From NCBI RefSeq assembly GCF_030398335.1, contig NZ_JAOAOP010000013.1, positions 1 through 64,000 of the forward strand: a stretch of 64,000 nt of DNA, given 5' to 3'. Each line of letters starts with the position of its first letter. Position 1 is the stretch's first letter. Below the pieces are notes generated by a model. That model ran no database searches and was not told where the DNA came from. It worked only from the letters and a program-made list of their open reading frames with translations. Positions 7,744-17,968 of the stretch are shown here, piece after piece. A program made the position numbers and the translations under genes. This DNA comes from Aquibium sp. A9E412. GTDB taxonomy: Bacteria > Pseudomonadota > Alphaproteobacteria > Rhizobiales > Rhizobiaceae.

Positions 7744-8916
7744 ATGCTTCCGCGCGCCGGACCGATCGCCAGCCGGCCGCCGGCCGACGGCCGCACGTCG
7801 TCGCTCGGCGCGCGGCTTGCCGCCTGGCGCACACGGCTCGTCGGCGACCCCGCCTTCCAGCGCTGGGCGGCGCGCTTCCTGCCGACGCGCGGCCTGGCCC
7901 GGCGCCGCTCGGCGGCGCTGTTTCGCATCACCGCCGGCTTCGCCTACACGCAGGTGCTCGCCGCCTGCGTCGCGCTCGACCTGTTCGGCCAGCTGGCCGG
8001 CGGGCCGCGCAGCGAGGCCGCGCTCGCCGCCGCCACCGGCGTGCCGCGCCGGCGGCTGCAGCAATTGCTGGCCGCGGCGCAGGCGCTGGAGCTGATTCGC
8101 GCCGGCCGCGACGGCACATGGGCGCTCGCGGATTTCGGCGCCGTGGTCGCCGGCAATCCGGGCATCCGCGCCATGATCGGCCACCACGCCATGCTCTACC
8201 GCGACCTGGCCGATCCGGTGGCGCTGCTGCGCGGCGAGGCGGGCGAGACGGAGACGGCGCGCTTCTGGGCCTATGCCGGCCGGCGCGAGGCGGCCGACAC
8301 CGCCGTCGACGACGACGCGGCGGCGGCCTATTCGCGGCTGATGCGCGCCAGCCAGGACCTGGTGACGGCGGAGGTGCTCGACGCCTACCCGCTCGGCCGG
8401 CATCGCGTGCTGCTCGACGTCGGCGGCGGCGACGGCGCCTTCCTGGCCGCGGCCGGGCGCCGGCACTCCCGCCTCGCGCTGCGGCTGTTCGACCTGCCGG
8501 CGGTCGCCGGGCGGGCCGAGGCGCGGCTCGCCGCGGCGGGGCTTGCGACGCGCAGCGCGGTGACCGGCGGCAACTTCTTCACCGACCCGCTGCCCGGCGG
8601 CGCCGATCTCGTCACCCTGGTGCGGGTCCTGTGCGACCACGAGGACGAGGCGGCGCTGGCGCTGCTCGGCAACGTGCGGGCGGCGATGCGCGGCGGCGAC
8701 ACGCTGCTCGTCGCCGAGCCGATGGCGGCCGGGCGCGGCGAAGGCGACGCGCTCGCGGCAGCCTATTTCAGCGTCTACTTCCTGGCCATGGGCGCCGGAC
8801 GCAACCGCAGCCCGCAGGCGCTGATCGCGCTTCTGCGCCAGGCCGGCTTCGCCTCGGCCCGGCTGCGCGCCACGCGCAACCCGCTGTTCGCCCGGCTGAT
8901 CGTCGCCCGCGCTTGA
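7744..8916 (+). CDS. crtF: Demethylspheroidene O-methyltransferase
   Basis: S-adenosylmethionine-dependent O-methyltransferase (390 aa) that methylates the C-1 hydroxyl group made by CrtC, giving methoxy carotenoids. The N-terminal winged-helix dimerisation region is followed by the SAM motif VLLDVGGGDGAFLAA near residue 223 and the catalytic-region segment VLCDHEDEAAL near residue 297. It forms an operon with crtE. The following 115 bases carry two PpsR operators and the bchC promoter. Confidence 0.93.
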   Translation: MLPRAGPIASRPPADGRTSSLGARLAAWRTRLVGDPAFQRWAARFLPTRGLARRRSAALFRITAGFAYTQVLAACVALDLFGQLAGGPRSEAALAAATGVPRRRLQQLLAAAQALELIRAGRDGTWALADFGAVVAGNPGIRAMIGHHAMLYRDLADPVALLRGEAGETETARFWAYAGRREAADTAVDDDAAAAYSRLMRASQDLVTAEVLDAYPLGRHRVLLDVGGGDGAFLAAAGRRHSRLALRLFDLPAVAGRAEARLAAAGLATRSAVTGGNFFTDPLPGGADLVTLVRVLCDHEDEAALALLGNVRAAMRGGDTLLVAEPMAAGRGEGDALAAAYFSVYFLAMGAGRNRSPQALIALLRQAGFASARLRATRNPLFARLIVARA

Positions 8917-8936
8917 CCGGCGCGGCCCGTCCTGTG

Positions 8937-8954
8937 TGTAAAAATAAATTGACA
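8937..8954. promoter_or_regulatory. PpsR/CrtJ operator 1 before bchC
   Basis: TGTAAAAATAAATTGACA, exact TGT-N12-ACA, first of two exact sites separated by 8 bases upstream of bchC. Confidence 0.9.
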
Positions 8955-8962
8955 CTTAGTAA

Positions 8963-8980
8963 TGTCCATTTAGGATTACA
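8963..8980. promoter_or_regulatory. PpsR/CrtJ operator 2 before bchC
   Basis: TGTCCATTTAGGATTACA, exact TGT-N12-ACA, 51 bases before the bchC ATG. Together with the site 8 bases upstream it reproduces the tandem-operator layout of the Rhodobacter bchC promoter. Confidence 0.9.
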
Positions 8981-9031
8981 AGCGAGAGGCAAAGGCCGGC
9001 GCCCAATGCCAGGCGGGCCTGAAGCGAAGCG

Positions 9032-9973
9032 ATGAACACAACCGCAGTAGTGCTCGACAAGCCCCGCAGCATCGGCCTGGAAGGCCTGACGCTGCTGGAC
9101 GCCGGCGAGCGCGACGTCGTCATCGACGTTGCCTGGAGCGGCATCAGCACGGGCACCGAGAAGCTTTTGTTCGAGGGCGCCATGCCACCCTTCCCCGGCA
9201 TGGGCTATCCGCTGGTGCCCGGCTACGAGGCGGTCGGCCGCATCGCGCAGGCCGGCGCGCAGTCGGGCCGCAGGGCCGGCGACATGGTGTTCGTGCCCGG
9301 CGCGCGCTGCTTTCGCGGCGTCAACGGGCTGTTCGGCGCCACCGCCTCGCGGCTGGTCGTCGCCGGCGAGCGCGCGGTCGTCGTGCCCGAGCCGCTCGGC
9401 GAGGATGCCGTGCTCCTGGCGCTCGCCGCCACCGCGCACCACGCGCTCCGGCTCGACGGCGCGCCGCCGCCCGATCTCGTCATCGGCCATGGCGTGCTCG
9501 GCCGGCTCCTGGCGCGTGTCGCGCTGGCGCTCGGCTTCGCCGCGCCGACCGTGTGGGAGCGCGACGCGGCGCGGCGCGACGGCGCGCGCGGCTATCGGGT
9601 GATCGACGGCGCGGCGGACACGCGCAGCGACTATCGCGCCATCATCGACGCGAGCGGCGATCCGCATGTGCTCGACACCGCGATCGCGCATCTGGCGCCG
9701 CGCGGCCACATCACGCTGGCCGGCTTCTACGGCGCGCCGCTCGGCTTCGCCTTTCCGCCGGCCTTCATGCGCGAGGCGCGCATCGCGATCGCCGCGGAGT
9801 TCACGCCCGACGACACGCGCGCCGTTCTGGCGCTGGCGGCCGACGGACGCCTGCGGCTCGACGGGCTGATCACCCACCGCGCAGCGGCCGCCGACGCACC
9901 GGCCGCCTATGCCACCGCCTTCGGCGACCCGGCCTGCGTGAAGATGGTTCTGGACTGGAGGACGAGCGCATGA
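9032..9973 (+). CDS. bchC: Bacteriochlorophyllide a dehydrogenase
   Basis: BchC (313 aa) oxidises the C-3 hydroxyethyl group of the chlorin/bacteriochlorin to acetyl, one of the last steps to bacteriochlorophyllide a. It is a compact member of the medium-chain alcohol dehydrogenase superfamily: GISTGTEKLLFEG and FPGMGYPLVPGYEAVGRI in the N-terminal half, and a short Rossmann part (VIGHGVLGRLLARV near residue 150). First gene of the bchCXYZ-puf run; its stop overlaps the bchX start (ATGA). Confidence 0.95.
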   Translation: MNTTAVVLDKPRSIGLEGLTLLDAGERDVVIDVAWSGISTGTEKLLFEGAMPPFPGMGYPLVPGYEAVGRIAQAGAQSGRRAGDMVFVPGARCFRGVNGLFGATASRLVVAGERAVVVPEPLGEDAVLLALAATAHHALRLDGAPPPDLVIGHGVLGRLLARVALALGFAAPTVWERDAARRDGARGYRVIDGAADTRSDYRAIIDASGDPHVLDTAIAHLAPRGHITLAGFYGAPLGFAFPPAFMREARIAIAAEFTPDDTRAVLALAADGRLRLDGLITHRAAAADAPAAYATAFGDPACVKMVLDWRTSA

Positions 9974-10977
9974 GCGAGGCAATGGCCGACTACAACAGCC
10001 GTGCCGCCTACGAGCGCCTGCGCGAGGAGGCCGCCTTCGAGCCCGACCCGGTGCACACCGGCGAGCCGGCCCGGCAGACGCAGATCATCGCCATCTACGG
10101 CAAGGGCGGCATCGGCAAGAGCTTCACGCTCGCCAATTTGTCCTACATGCTGGCCCAGACCGGCAAGAAGGTGCTGCTGATCGGCTGCGACCCCAAGTCG
10201 GACACCACGTCGCTCTTGTTCGGCGGGCGCGCCTGCCCGACCATCATCCAGACCGCCTCGACGAAGAAGGAAGCCGGCGAGGAGGTCGCCATCGGCGACG
10301 TCTGCTTCAAGCGCGACGGCGTCTTCGCCATGGAGCTCGGCGGCCCCGAGGTCGGCCGCGGCTGCGGCGGGCGCGGCATCATCCACGGCTTCGAGACGCT
10401 CGAGAAGCTCGGCTTCCACGACTGGGACTTCGACTACGTCCTGCTCGACTTCCTGGGCGACGTGGTGTGCGGCGGCTTCGGCCTGCCGATCGCCCGCGAC
10501 ATGTGCCAGAAGGTCGTCGTCGTCGGCTCCAACGACCTGCAGTCGCTCTACGTCGCCAACAATGTGTGCTCGGCGGTGCAGTATTTCCGCAAGCTCGGCG
10601 GCAATGTCGGCGTCGCCGGCATGGTGGTCAACAAGGACGACGGCACCGGCGAGGCGGCCGCCTTCGCGCGCGCCGTCGGCATCCCGGTGCTGGCCGCCGT
10701 GCCGCAGCACGAGGACATCCGCCGCAAGAGCGCCAACTACCAGATCATCGGCCATCCGACCGGCCGCTGGGGGCCGCTGTTCGAGGAGCTGGCGACCAAT
10801 CTGTGCGGCGCGCCGCCGGTGCTGCCCGAGCCGCTGTCGCAGGACGACCTGATCGGCCTGTTCGACACCGAGCAGACGGGCGGCGACGTGGTGCTCGAAC
10901 CGGCCACGCCGGAAGACATGTGCCCGGCCGCCGCGCTCGACCGCGCCTCCCTCGAAGTCATCTACGACACGGTGTGA
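9970..10977 (+). CDS. bchX: Chlorophyllide a reductase iron protein subunit
   Basis: BchX (335 aa) is the NifH-like ATP-dependent electron donor of chlorophyllide a oxidoreductase (COR), which reduces ring B to the bacteriochlorin. The P-loop [12 protein letters not shown] lies near residues 38-49. The two cysteines that bridge one [4Fe-4S] cluster across the homodimer are seen in GRGCGGRGI and [10 protein letters not shown]. The start chosen overlaps bchC by ATGA. bchY follows after six bases. Confidence 0.96.
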   Translation: MSEAMADYNSRAAYERLREEAAFEPDPVHTGEPARQTQIIAIYGKGGIGKSFTLANLSYMLAQTGKKVLLIGCDPKSDTTSLLFGGRACPTIIQTASTKKEAGEEVAIGDVCFKRDGVFAMELGGPEVGRGCGGRGIIHGFETLEKLGFHDWDFDYVLLDFLGDVVCGGFGLPIARDMCQKVVVVGSNDLQSLYVANNVCSAVQYFRKLGGNVGVAGMVVNKDDGTGEAAAFARAVGIPVLAAVPQHEDIRRKSANYQIIGHPTGRWGPLFEELATNLCGAPPVLPEPLSQDDLIGLFDTEQTGGDVVLEPATPEDMCPAAALDRASLEVIYDTV

Positions 10978-10983
10978 CCGGTG

Positions 10984-12537
10984 ATGGACGACCCCCGCCC
11001 CGCCCGTGATGCCGAACGCCCGGATGCCGCCGAGCCGGAGAGCGCGGGTGCGGCCGACGGGCTCGGCTGCCACGCCGGCGCGGAGCGCATGAAGGCGGCC
11101 GCCCGGGCCGCCGGCAAGGCGCAGATGCTGGAGCGCTTCGAGGCCGACTATCCGAAGGGGCCGCACGACCAGCCGCAGTCGATGTGCCCGGCCTTCGGCT
11201 CGCTGCGCGTCGGCCTGCGCATGCGCCGCGTGGCGACCATCCTGTCGGGCTCGGCGTGCTGCGTCTACGGCCTCACCTTCACCGCCCATTTCTACGGCGC
11301 GCGGCGCACCGTCGGCTATGTCCCGTTCAGCTCCGAGACGCTGGTCACCGGCAAGCTCTACGAGGACATCCGCGACGCGGTGCACGCGATGGCCGATCCG
11401 GCGCTCTACGACGCCGTCATCGTCACCAATCTGTGCGTGCCGACGGCCTCCGGCATTCCGCTGCAGATGCTGCCGCGGGAGATCGACGGCGTGCGCATCG
11501 TCGGCATCGACGTGCCGGGCTTCGGCGTGCCCACCCATGCGGAGGCCAAGGACGTGCTGTCGGGCGCGATGCTGCGCTACGCCCGCGAGGAGGCGCAGGC
11601 CGGCCCCGTGCAGGCGCCGCGCCAGGCGCGCGGCGACCGGCCGACGGTGACGCTGGTCGGCGAGATGTTCCCGGCCGACCCGGTGAGCATCGGCGCGCTG
11701 CTCGAGCCGATGGGGCTTGCCGCCGGCCACACCGTGCCGGTGCGCGAATGGCGCGAGCTCTACGGCGCGCTCGACTGCGCGGCGGTCGCCGCCATCCACC
11801 CCTTCTACACCGCCACCTTCCGCGAGTTCGCCGCCGCCGGGCGGCCGGTCGTCGGCTCGGCGCCCGTCGGCGCGGACGGCACCGACGCCTGGCTCAAGGC
11901 GATCGGCGAGACCTGCGGCGTCGGCGCGCGCGCCGTCGACGACGCGCGCAACCGCGCGCTCGCCGCCGTCCGCGGCGCGCTGGCCGACAATCCGGTCCGC
12001 GGCCGCATCACCCTGTCGGGCTACGAGGGCTCCGAGCTGCTCGTCGGCCGGCTGCTCGTCGAGGCCGGCGCCGACCTGCGCTATGTCGGCACGGCCTGCC
12101 CGAAGACGCCGCATTCGGCCGAGGATGCCGCCTGGCTCGAGGCGCACGGCGTGCACGTCGCCTACCGCGCCTCGCTGGAGACCGATCTCGCCGCCTTCGC
12201 CGAGTTCCGCCCCGATCTCGCCATCGGCACCACGCCGGTGGTGCAGAAGGCCAAGGAAGCCGCCACCCCGGCGCTCTACTTCACCAACCTGATCTCGGCG
12301 CGGCCGCTGATGGGCCCGGCCGGGGCCGGCGCGCTGGCGCCGATCGTCAACGGCGCGATCGCCAACAAGCCGCGCTTCGACGCCATGAGCGCCTTCTTCG
12401 AAGGGGTCGGCGCTGGCGACGCGGCGGGCGTCTGGCAGGACGTGCCGGCCGACCGCTCCGCCTTCCGCAAGAAATACGCCGCGCGCACGCGCACCGCGCG
12501 CAACGCCGTCGATTCCGGGGAGGCGGTGGGATGCTGA
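10984..12537 (+). CDS. bchY: Chlorophyllide a reductase subunit Y
   Basis: NifD-like subunit (517 aa) of the BchY-BchZ catalytic component of chlorophyllide a reductase. Cysteines for the shared [4Fe-4S] cluster are visible in SMCPAFGSL and [12 protein letters not shown] near residues 61-97. A GTG directly before the ATG would add one residue. The C-terminal seven bases overlap bchZ, implying coupled, stoichiometric translation of the two partners. Confidence 0.95.
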   Translation: MDDPRPARDAERPDAAEPESAGAADGLGCHAGAERMKAAARAAGKAQMLERFEADYPKGPHDQPQSMCPAFGSLRVGLRMRRVATILSGSACCVYGLTFTAHFYGARRTVGYVPFSSETLVTGKLYEDIRDAVHAMADPALYDAVIVTNLCVPTASGIPLQMLPREIDGVRIVGIDVPGFGVPTHAEAKDVLSGAMLRYAREEAQAGPVQAPRQARGDRPTVTLVGEMFPADPVSIGALLEPMGLAAGHTVPVREWRELYGALDCAAVAAIHPFYTATFREFAAAGRPVVGSAPVGADGTDAWLKAIGETCGVGARAVDDARNRALAAVRGALADNPVRGRITLSGYEGSELLVGRLLVEAGADLRYVGTACPKTPHSAEDAAWLEAHGVHVAYRASLETDLAAFAEFRPDLAIGTTPVVQKAKEAATPALYFTNLISARPLMGPAGAGALAPIVNGAIANKPRFDAMSAFFEGVGAGDAAGVWQDVPADRSAFRKKYAARTRTARNAVDSGEAVGC

Positions 12538-13979
12538 TCCTCGACCACGACCGCGCCGGCGGCTACTGGGGCTCCGTCTACGCCTTCACCGCCATCAAGG
12601 GGCTGCAGGTCATCATCGACGGCCCGGTCGGCTGCGAGAACCTGCCGGTCACCTCGGTGCTGCACTACACCGACGCGCTGCCGCCGCACGAGCTGCCCAT
12701 CGTCGTCACCGGGCTCGGCGAGGACGAGCTTGGCCAGCACGGCACCGAGGCGGCGATGAAGCGCGCCCGCGAGACGCTCGATCCCAACCTGCCGGCCGTC
12801 GTCGTCACCGGCTCGATCGCCGAGATGATCGGCGGCGGCGTGACGCCGGAGGGCGCCAACATCCAGCGCTTCCTGCCGCGCACCATCGACGAGGACCAGT
12901 GGCAGTCGGCCGACCGCGCGCTGAAGTGGCTGTGGACCGAGTTCGGCCCGAAGAAGGGCAAGGCGCGCCCGCCGAAGCCGCGCAAGGCGGGCGAGAGGCC
13001 GCGCGTCAACATCGTCGGGCCGATCTACGGCACCTTCAACATGCCGTCCGACCTGGCCGAGCTGCGGCGCCTCGTCGAAGGCATCGGCGCCGAGGTCAAC
13101 ATGGTCTTCCCGCTCGGCAGCCATCTGGCCGATGTCGGACGGCTGGCCGACGCACAGGCCAATGTGTGCCTCTACCGCGAGTTCGGCCGCGCGCTGTGCG
13201 AGGCGCTCGACCGGCCGTACCTGCAGGCGCCGATCGGCATCCACTCGACCACCGCCTTCCTGCGCAAGCTGGGCGCGATCCTCGACCTCGACCCCGAGCC
13301 CTTCATCGCGCGCGAGAAGCACACGACGCTGAAGCCGATGTGGGACCTGTGGCGCTCGGTCACGCAGGACTTCTTCGCCACGGCGAGCTTCGCCATCGTC
13401 GCCGGCGAGACCTACGAGCGCGGCATCCGCAACTTCCTGGCCGAGGAGATGGGCCTGCCGTGCACCTTCGCGGTGCAGCGCCGCCCCGGCGTCAAGCCGG
13501 ACAATGCGCGCGTGCGCGCCCTGGTGCGCGACAAGCCGCCGCTCATCCTGTTCGGCTCCTACAACGAGCGGCTCTACCTCGCCGAGGCCGGCGGCCGGGC
13601 GATCTACATTCCGGTCTCCTTCCCCGGCGCCATCATCCGGCGCCACACCGGCACGCCGGTGATGGGCTATTCCGGCGCCGCCTGGCTGATCCAGGAGGTC
13701 TGCAACGGCCTGTTCGACGCGCTGTTCAACATCCTGCCGCTCGGCAGCGAGCTCGACGCCATCGAGCCGACGCCGGCGCGCCCGGAGATGGCCTGGGCCG
13801 AGGCCGCCAAGAGCGCGCTCGACGAGAGCCTGGCCAGCGAGCCGGTGCTGATCCGCATTTCCGCCGCCAAGCGCATCCGCGACGCCGCCGAGGCGGCGGC
13901 GCGGCGCGAGGGGCACGAACGAGTCGAGGCCGAGCATGTGCGCTCGGCCCGCCGGACGGTCGCTGTGGGGGCGGCCTGA
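12531..13979 (+). CDS. bchZ: Chlorophyllide a reductase subunit Z
   Basis: NifK-like partner (482 aa) of BchY. The N-terminal [17 protein letters not shown] and [17 protein letters not shown] carry the cluster cysteine; [14 protein letters not shown] and the C-terminal PxxR-rich helical tail match BchZ. The ATG lies within the end of bchY. A 57-bp gap with a GC-rich imperfect hairpin (about 13990-14014) separates it from pufQ, so the puf genes can be read through from the bchC promoter. Confidence 0.95.
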   Translation: MLILDHDRAGGYWGSVYAFTAIKGLQVIIDGPVGCENLPVTSVLHYTDALPPHELPIVVTGLGEDELGQHGTEAAMKRARETLDPNLPAVVVTGSIAEMIGGGVTPEGANIQRFLPRTIDEDQWQSADRALKWLWTEFGPKKGKARPPKPRKAGERPRVNIVGPIYGTFNMPSDLAELRRLVEGIGAEVNMVFPLGSHLADVGRLADAQANVCLYREFGRALCEALDRPYLQAPIGIHSTTAFLRKLGAILDLDPEPFIAREKHTTLKPMWDLWRSVTQDFFATASFAIVAGETYERGIRNFLAEEMGLPCTFAVQRRPGVKPDNARVRALVRDKPPLILFGSYNERLYLAEAGGRAIYIPVSFPGAIIRRHTGTPVMGYSGAAWLIQEVCNGLFDALFNILPLGSELDAIEPTPARPEMAWAEAAKSALDESLASEPVLIRISAAKRIRDAAEAAARREGHERVEAEHVRSARRTVAVGAA

Positions 13980-14036
13980 CGGCACGGGTGCGGGCGGCGA
14001 ACGGCCGCGCCCGCGAAGGCAAGGAGGAACCTCGCA

Positions 14037-14267
14037 ATGGCCATCGCAAGATCCAGGCGCGCCGGCCTGCCGCGCGCCGCGAATGCCCGGGACCGGCTGG
14101 AATACCGGCTCCTGGTGGCGCTGTCCTTCGTGTTGTGCCTCGGCGTGGCCGCGGTGCGGCGCCTCCTGTCGGGCGGCCGCGCCGCCGAGGGAAGCGGCCG
14201 CCAGTCGGTCATCGCCGAAGCACGGTCTGCGGCCCATGCGGCCGTCGGCTACGCCTTCATCGCGTAG
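14037..14267 (+). CDS. pufQ: PufQ, bacteriochlorophyll-linked assembly protein
   Basis: A 76-residue protein at the head of the puf genes. The single hydrophobic segment [16 protein letters not shown] (about residues 23-38), flanked by Arg-rich ends, and the position between bchZ and pufB identify PufQ, a small membrane protein that stimulates bacteriochlorophyll formation or delivery in Rhodobacter. AAGGAGG at 14020-14026 is a strong ribosome site. Sequence conservation in this family is low, so the call rests on size, topology and location. Confidence 0.85.
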   Translation: MAIARSRRAGLPRAANARDRLEYRLLVALSFVLCLGVAAVRRLLSGGRAAEGSGRQSVIAEARSAAHAAVGYAFIA

Positions 14268-14278
14268 CCATTCGCCCT

Positions 14279-14299
14279 TGCCGGGGTCCAAACCCGGCA
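14279..14299 (+). other. Stem-loop between pufQ and pufB
   Basis: TGCCGGG and CCCGGCA form a perfect 7-bp stem around a 7-base loop, 12 bases after the pufQ stop. No T-run follows, so it is not an intrinsic terminator. By analogy with Rhodobacter puf mRNA it may mark a processing or 5'-end protection site for the pufBA message. Confidence 0.5.
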
Positions 14300-14386
14300 G
14301 ACGCCGTAGGCGGGTCGCTGCGCGTCCGTCGCCGGCACCCGCGTCGCGGGGGGAACCGCGGCAGCTCAAGACTGGAGGTGACGTTA

Positions 14387-14608
14387 ATGGCTGGTCCGAA
14401 CGACGTCTCACTTTCGGGTCTGACCGAAAGCGAAGCGCAGGAGTTCCACAAGTACTTCATCCAGGGCTTCCTGATATTCACGGCGATCGCGATCGTCGCG
14501 CATATCCTGGTCTGGATGTGGCGCCCGTGGATCCCGGGCCCCGACGGCTACGCCGCCCTTGACGGCGTCAGCCAGACGGTCTCGGCGCTCCTGCCGATGG
14601 TCGCATAG
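14387..14608 (+). CDS. pufB: Light-harvesting complex 1 beta chain
   Basis: LH1 beta polypeptide (73 aa) of the core antenna ring. The family signature is clear: [15 protein letters not shown], then the membrane helix ending [14 protein letters not shown], in which the His ligates the antenna bacteriochlorophyll and the W-x-x-W-x-P-W pattern follows. The C-terminal extension after GPDGYAALD (about 20 residues) is longer than in many LH1 beta chains. A strong ribosome site (GGAGGTG) precedes the ATG; pufA follows after 11 bases. Confidence 0.96.
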   Translation: MAGPNDVSLSGLTESEAQEFHKYFIQGFLIFTAIAIVAHILVWMWRPWIPGPDGYAALDGVSQTVSALLPMVA

Positions 14609-14619
14609 GAGGAACGCAA

Positions 14620-14817
14620 ATGTGGAGAATCTGGATGCTGTTCGACCCGCGCCGCGCGCTGGTCGGGCTCTCGGTCTTCCTGTTCGCGCTTGCGCTCCTG
14701 ATCCACTTCATCCTGCTGAGCACGGAACGCTTCAACTGGCTCGAGGGACAAGCCGTCACCTCGAGCGTTGAGCAGACCCTCTCGGCGCCGGTTGAAGTGC
14801 CGCGGCTCATCGGATGA
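14620..14817 (+). CDS. pufA: Light-harvesting complex 1 alpha chain
   Basis: LH1 alpha polypeptide (65 aa). [17 protein letters not shown] at the cytoplasmic end and the helix with the bacteriochlorophyll-ligating His in [19 protein letters not shown] are diagnostic. With PufB it forms the ring around the reaction centre. AGGAGG precedes the ATG. Large hairpins immediately downstream separate it from pufL, the standard device for making more antenna than reaction-centre protein. Confidence 0.96.
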   Translation: MWRIWMLFDPRRALVGLSVFLFALALLIHFILLSTERFNWLEGQAVTSSVEQTLSAPVEVPRLIG

Positions 14818-14828
14818 CCACCCGATAG

Positions 14829-14887
14829 GGCGGCGGGCGGGGCTCCTGCCGGCCGGACCCCGGTCCGGCGGCAGCCCGCCCGCCGCC
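14829..14887 (+). other. Large stem-loop between pufA and pufL
   Basis: A 13-bp perfect outer stem (14829-14841 with 14875-14887) continues, with two small left-arm bulges, through CTGCCG and CCGGACC pairs to a tight loop, giving a very stable GC-rich hairpin. No T-run follows. In Rhodobacter the equivalent intercistronic hairpins protect the 3' end of the pufBA message from exonucleases. The same role is inferred here. Confidence 0.8.
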
Positions 14888-14904
14888 AAACCGCCTCATC
14901 CAGC

Positions 14905-14921
14905 GGCAGGCACGTCCTGCC
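14905..14921 (+). other. Second stem-loop upstream of pufL
   Basis: GGCAGG and CCTGCC form a perfect 6-bp stem with loop CACGT, 25 bases before the pufL ATG. It probably acts with the larger hairpin just upstream in mRNA processing. Confidence 0.55.
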
Positions 14922-14945
14922 GATGCCTAGCGTGGAGGGACGACC

Positions 14946-15791
14946 ATGGCGTTGCTCAGCTTCGAACGGAAGTACCGCGTGCGCGGCGGCACCCTCGTCG
15001 GCGGAGACCTGTTCGACTTCTGGGTCGGGCCGTTCTACGTCGGCTTCTTCGGTGTCACGACGATCTTCTTCACGGCCCTCGGCACGGCGCTCATCGTCTA
15101 CGGCGCCGCGCTCGGGCCGACCTGGAACATCTGGCAGATCTCGATCGCGCCGCCCGACATCAGCTACGGCCTGGCGCTGGCGCCGCTCACGGAGGGCGGG
15201 CTGTGGCAGATCATCACGATCTGCGCGCTCGGCGCGTTCTGCTCCTGGGCGCTGCGCGAGGTCGAGATCTGCAGGAAGCTGGGCATCGGCTACCACGTGC
15301 CGGTCGCCTTCGGCTTCGCCATCTTCGCCTACTTCACACTGGTGGTGATCCGCCCGCTGCTGCTCGGCGCCTGGGGGCACGGCTTTCCCTACGGCATCTT
15401 CAGCCATTTGGACTGGGTGTCGAACGTCGGCTACCAGTACCTGCACTTCCACTACAACCCGGCGCACATGATCGCGGTGTCGTTCTTCTTCACCACGACG
15501 CTGGCGCTGTCGCTGCACGGCGCGCTGATCCTGTCGGCGGCCAATCCCGGCCGCGACCGGCTGGCGCCCGGCCGCCAGGCCGAGGTCAAGACGCCGGAAT
15601 ACGAGGACACCTTCTTCCGCGACACGATCGGCTATTCGATCGGCACGCTCGGCATCCACAGGCTCGGCCTCGTGCTGGCGCTCAACGCCGGCTTCTGGAG
15701 CGCCGTGTGCATCGTCATCAGCGGTCCGTTCTGGAACGAGGGCTGGCCGCAGTGGTGGTCGTGGTGGCTCGACCTGCCCTTCTGGAGCTGA
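14946..15791 (+). CDS. pufL: Photosynthetic reaction centre L subunit
   Basis: L subunit (281 aa) of the type-II reaction centre, an integral membrane protein with five helices. [17 protein letters not shown] is the typical N-terminus. The special-pair region [20 protein letters not shown] and the non-haem iron and quinone region ([14 protein letters not shown], later [14 protein letters not shown]) carry the expected histidines. GGAGGGA lies before the ATG. pufM follows after 11 bases. Confidence 0.98.
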   Translation: MALLSFERKYRVRGGTLVGGDLFDFWVGPFYVGFFGVTTIFFTALGTALIVYGAALGPTWNIWQISIAPPDISYGLALAPLTEGGLWQIITICALGAFCSWALREVEICRKLGIGYHVPVAFGFAIFAYFTLVVIRPLLLGAWGHGFPYGIFSHLDWVSNVGYQYLHFHYNPAHMIAVSFFFTTTLALSLHGALILSAANPGRDRLAPGRQAEVKTPEYEDTFFRDTIGYSIGTLGIHRLGLVLALNAGFWSAVCIVISGPFWNEGWPQWWSWWLDLPFWS

Positions 15792-15802
15792 GGAGACCGG
15801 CC

Positions 15803-16780
15803 ATGCGCGAATATCAGAACATCTTCACGGCGGTGCAGCTTCGCGGACCGATCGAGCCCGGCATCCCGCTGCCGGCGGGCGACAGCCCGCGCACCGGCCA
15901 GGGCGGCGTCGAATACTGGTTCGGCAAGATCGGCAACGCCCAGGTCGGGCCGATCTATCTCGGCTTCATCGGCACGATCTCGATCGTGTGCGGCACCATC
16001 GCCTTCGTCATCATCGGCCTCAACATGTGGGCCTCGGTCGGCTGGGACCCGATCCAGTTCGTGCGCCAGCTCTTCTGGCTGGCGCTCGAGCCGCCGCCGG
16101 CCGAGTACGGCCTCGAGATCCTGCCGCCCCTGCAGGAGGGCGGCTGGTGGCTGATCGCCGGCTTCTTCCTCACCACCTCGGTGATCCTGTGGTGGGTGCG
16201 CATGTACCGGCGCGCCCGCGCGCTGGAGATGGGCACGCACGTGGCCTGGGCGTTCGCCTCGGCGATCTTCCTGTTCCTCAGCCTCGGCTTCATCCGGCCG
16301 CTGCTGATGGGCAGCTGGGCCGAGGCGGTGCCGTTCGGCATCTTCCCGCATCTCGACTGGACCGCGGCGTTCTCCATCCGCTACGGCAACCTCTACTACA
16401 ACCCCTTCCACGCGCTCTCGATCGTCTTCCTGTACGGCTCGGTGCTGCTGTTCGCCATGCACGGCGCCACCATCCTGGCCGTCAGCCGCTACGGCGGCGA
16501 GCGCGAGATCGAGCAGATCGTCGACCGCGGCACCGCGTCGGAGCGGGCGGCGCTGTTCTGGCGCTGGACGATGGGCTTCAACGCCACCATGGAATCGATC
16601 CACCGCTGGGCCTGGTGGTTCGCCGTGCTGACGCCGCTGACCGGTGCCATCGGCATCCTTCTGAGCGGCACCGTGGTCGACAACTGGTACCTTTGGGGCA
16701 TCAAGCACGGCATCGTGCCGCCGGCGCCCGACCTGTGGCCCGACGTCGCCGATCCGGCCCTGTCAGGAGGCACACAATGA
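15803..16780 (+). CDS. pufM: Photosynthetic reaction centre M subunit
   Basis: M subunit (325 aa). [16 protein letters not shown] is the typical start; the special-pair helix [40 protein letters not shown] and [19 protein letters not shown] carry the bacteriochlorophyll and iron ligands. Its stop overlaps the pufC start (ATGA). The sequence reaches the C-terminal [14 protein letters not shown] with no pufX-like gene after it. Confidence 0.98.
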   Translation: MREYQNIFTAVQLRGPIEPGIPLPAGDSPRTGQGGVEYWFGKIGNAQVGPIYLGFIGTISIVCGTIAFVIIGLNMWASVGWDPIQFVRQLFWLALEPPPAEYGLEILPPLQEGGWWLIAGFFLTTSVILWWVRMYRRARALEMGTHVAWAFASAIFLFLSLGFIRPLLMGSWAEAVPFGIFPHLDWTAAFSIRYGNLYYNPFHALSIVFLYGSVLLFAMHGATILAVSRYGGEREIEQIVDRGTASERAALFWRWTMGFNATMESIHRWAWWFAVLTPLTGAIGILLSGTVVDNWYLWGIKHGIVPPAPDLWPDVADPALSGGTQ

Positions 16781-17922
16781 GACTGTGGATTCCTTTCGCC
16801 GCCGGCGCCGGCGCGCTGCTGACGATCGCCAGCATCGTGGGGGCCGACTGGGACCTGCCGCCGGTCGAGACCGTCGGGGTCGGCTATCCGGGCTCCGGCA
16901 TGGTTCTGGTGCAGGATGTCGAGGAGAGCGCGGCGCTGGCCGCCGCCAACGTGCCGCCGCCCTCGCCCTACACGCCCGATCCCGAGGGCGAGCGGGCCTC
17001 CGAGTTCTACGAGAACGTGCAGGTGCTGGGCGACCTGTCGGTCGACGAGTTCAACCATCTGATGGCCTCGATCACCGAATGGGTCTCGCCCGAGCAGGGT
17101 TGCGCGTACTGCCACGACATCGAGAACCTGGCCTCCGACACCGTCTACACCAAGGTGGTCGCCCGCCGCATGATCCAGATGAACCAGACGGTCAACGCCG
17201 ACTGGACGGACCATGTCGGGCAGGCCGGCGTGACCTGCTACACCTGCCACCGCGGCAATCCGGTGCCGGAAAACGCCTGGTCGACCGGCGCGCCGGAGCC
17301 GGCGCCGGCCGGCGGCATGGCCGGCTACACCGGCAGCCAGAACCGCGTGGCCGAGGTGACGGCCTACTCGTCGCTGCCGCACGAGGCGCTCGAGGCCTAC
17401 CTGCTCGAGGACCGGCCGATCCGCGTGCATTCGTCCACGGCGCTGCCGACCGGCGAGAACCAGGCGGACATCAAGGACACCGAATGGACGTGGGCGCTGA
17501 TGATGCACATGTCGCGCGGGCTCGGCGTCAACTGCACGGCCTGCCACAACTCGCGCGCCTTCAACGACTGGGACGAGAGCCCGCCGCAGCGCGTCACCGC
17601 CTGGCACGGCATCCGCATGGTGCGCGAGATCAACAACGCCTATCTGACGGGCCTGGCGCCGGTGTTCCCGGACAACCGGCTCGGCCCCGAGGGCGACGTG
17701 CTCAAGGCCAACTGCGCGACCTGCCACAACGGCCAGCTCAAGCCGCTCAACGGCGTGTCGATGCTGGAGGACTACGTCAACTCGCTGACCCGCAAGATCA
17801 GCACCGAGGTGCCCGACTTCGAGAGCTACCGGCCGGGCGAGACCGAGCTGCTGGCGCCGGGCTCGACGTCGGACGCCGGCCCGGCGCGGCCGGCGGCCTC
17901 GTCCTACGCCGCGGCCGAGTAG
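16777..17922 (+). CDS. pufC: Tetrahaem cytochrome c of the reaction centre
   Basis: Periplasmic cytochrome subunit (381 aa) that re-reduces the photo-oxidised special pair. Four haem-binding motifs are present: CAYCH (residue 109), CYTCH (154), CTACH (253) and CATCH (313), so the full tetrahaem form is encoded. The N-terminal helix (about residues 4-22, [19 protein letters not shown]) is followed by GADWD without a lipobox cysteine. The subunit is therefore probably held by an uncleaved membrane anchor rather than by lipid as in Blastochloris. Last gene of the puf run; a terminator follows. Confidence 0.97.
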   Translation: MRLWIPFAAGAGALLTIASIVGADWDLPPVETVGVGYPGSGMVLVQDVEESAALAAANVPPPSPYTPDPEGERASEFYENVQVLGDLSVDEFNHLMASITEWVSPEQGCAYCHDIENLASDTVYTKVVARRMIQMNQTVNADWTDHVGQAGVTCYTCHRGNPVPENAWSTGAPEPAPAGGMAGYTGSQNRVAEVTAYSSLPHEALEAYLLEDRPIRVHSSTALPTGENQADIKDTEWTWALMMHMSRGLGVNCTACHNSRAFNDWDESPPQRVTAWHGIRMVREINNAYLTGLAPVFPDNRLGPEGDVLKANCATCHNGQLKPLNGVSMLEDYVNSLTRKISTEVPDFESYRPGETELLAPGSTSDAGPARPAASSYAAAE

Positions 17923-17968
17923 CCGGGCGACGACAGGGCGCCGCGCCCCGCGGGGCGGCGCCGGCTTC

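Noticed and set aside
14818-14945. A pufX-like or extra small gene between pufA and pufL
   Set aside because: The interval is almost wholly hairpin sequence and has no frame with a ribosome site and membrane helix.
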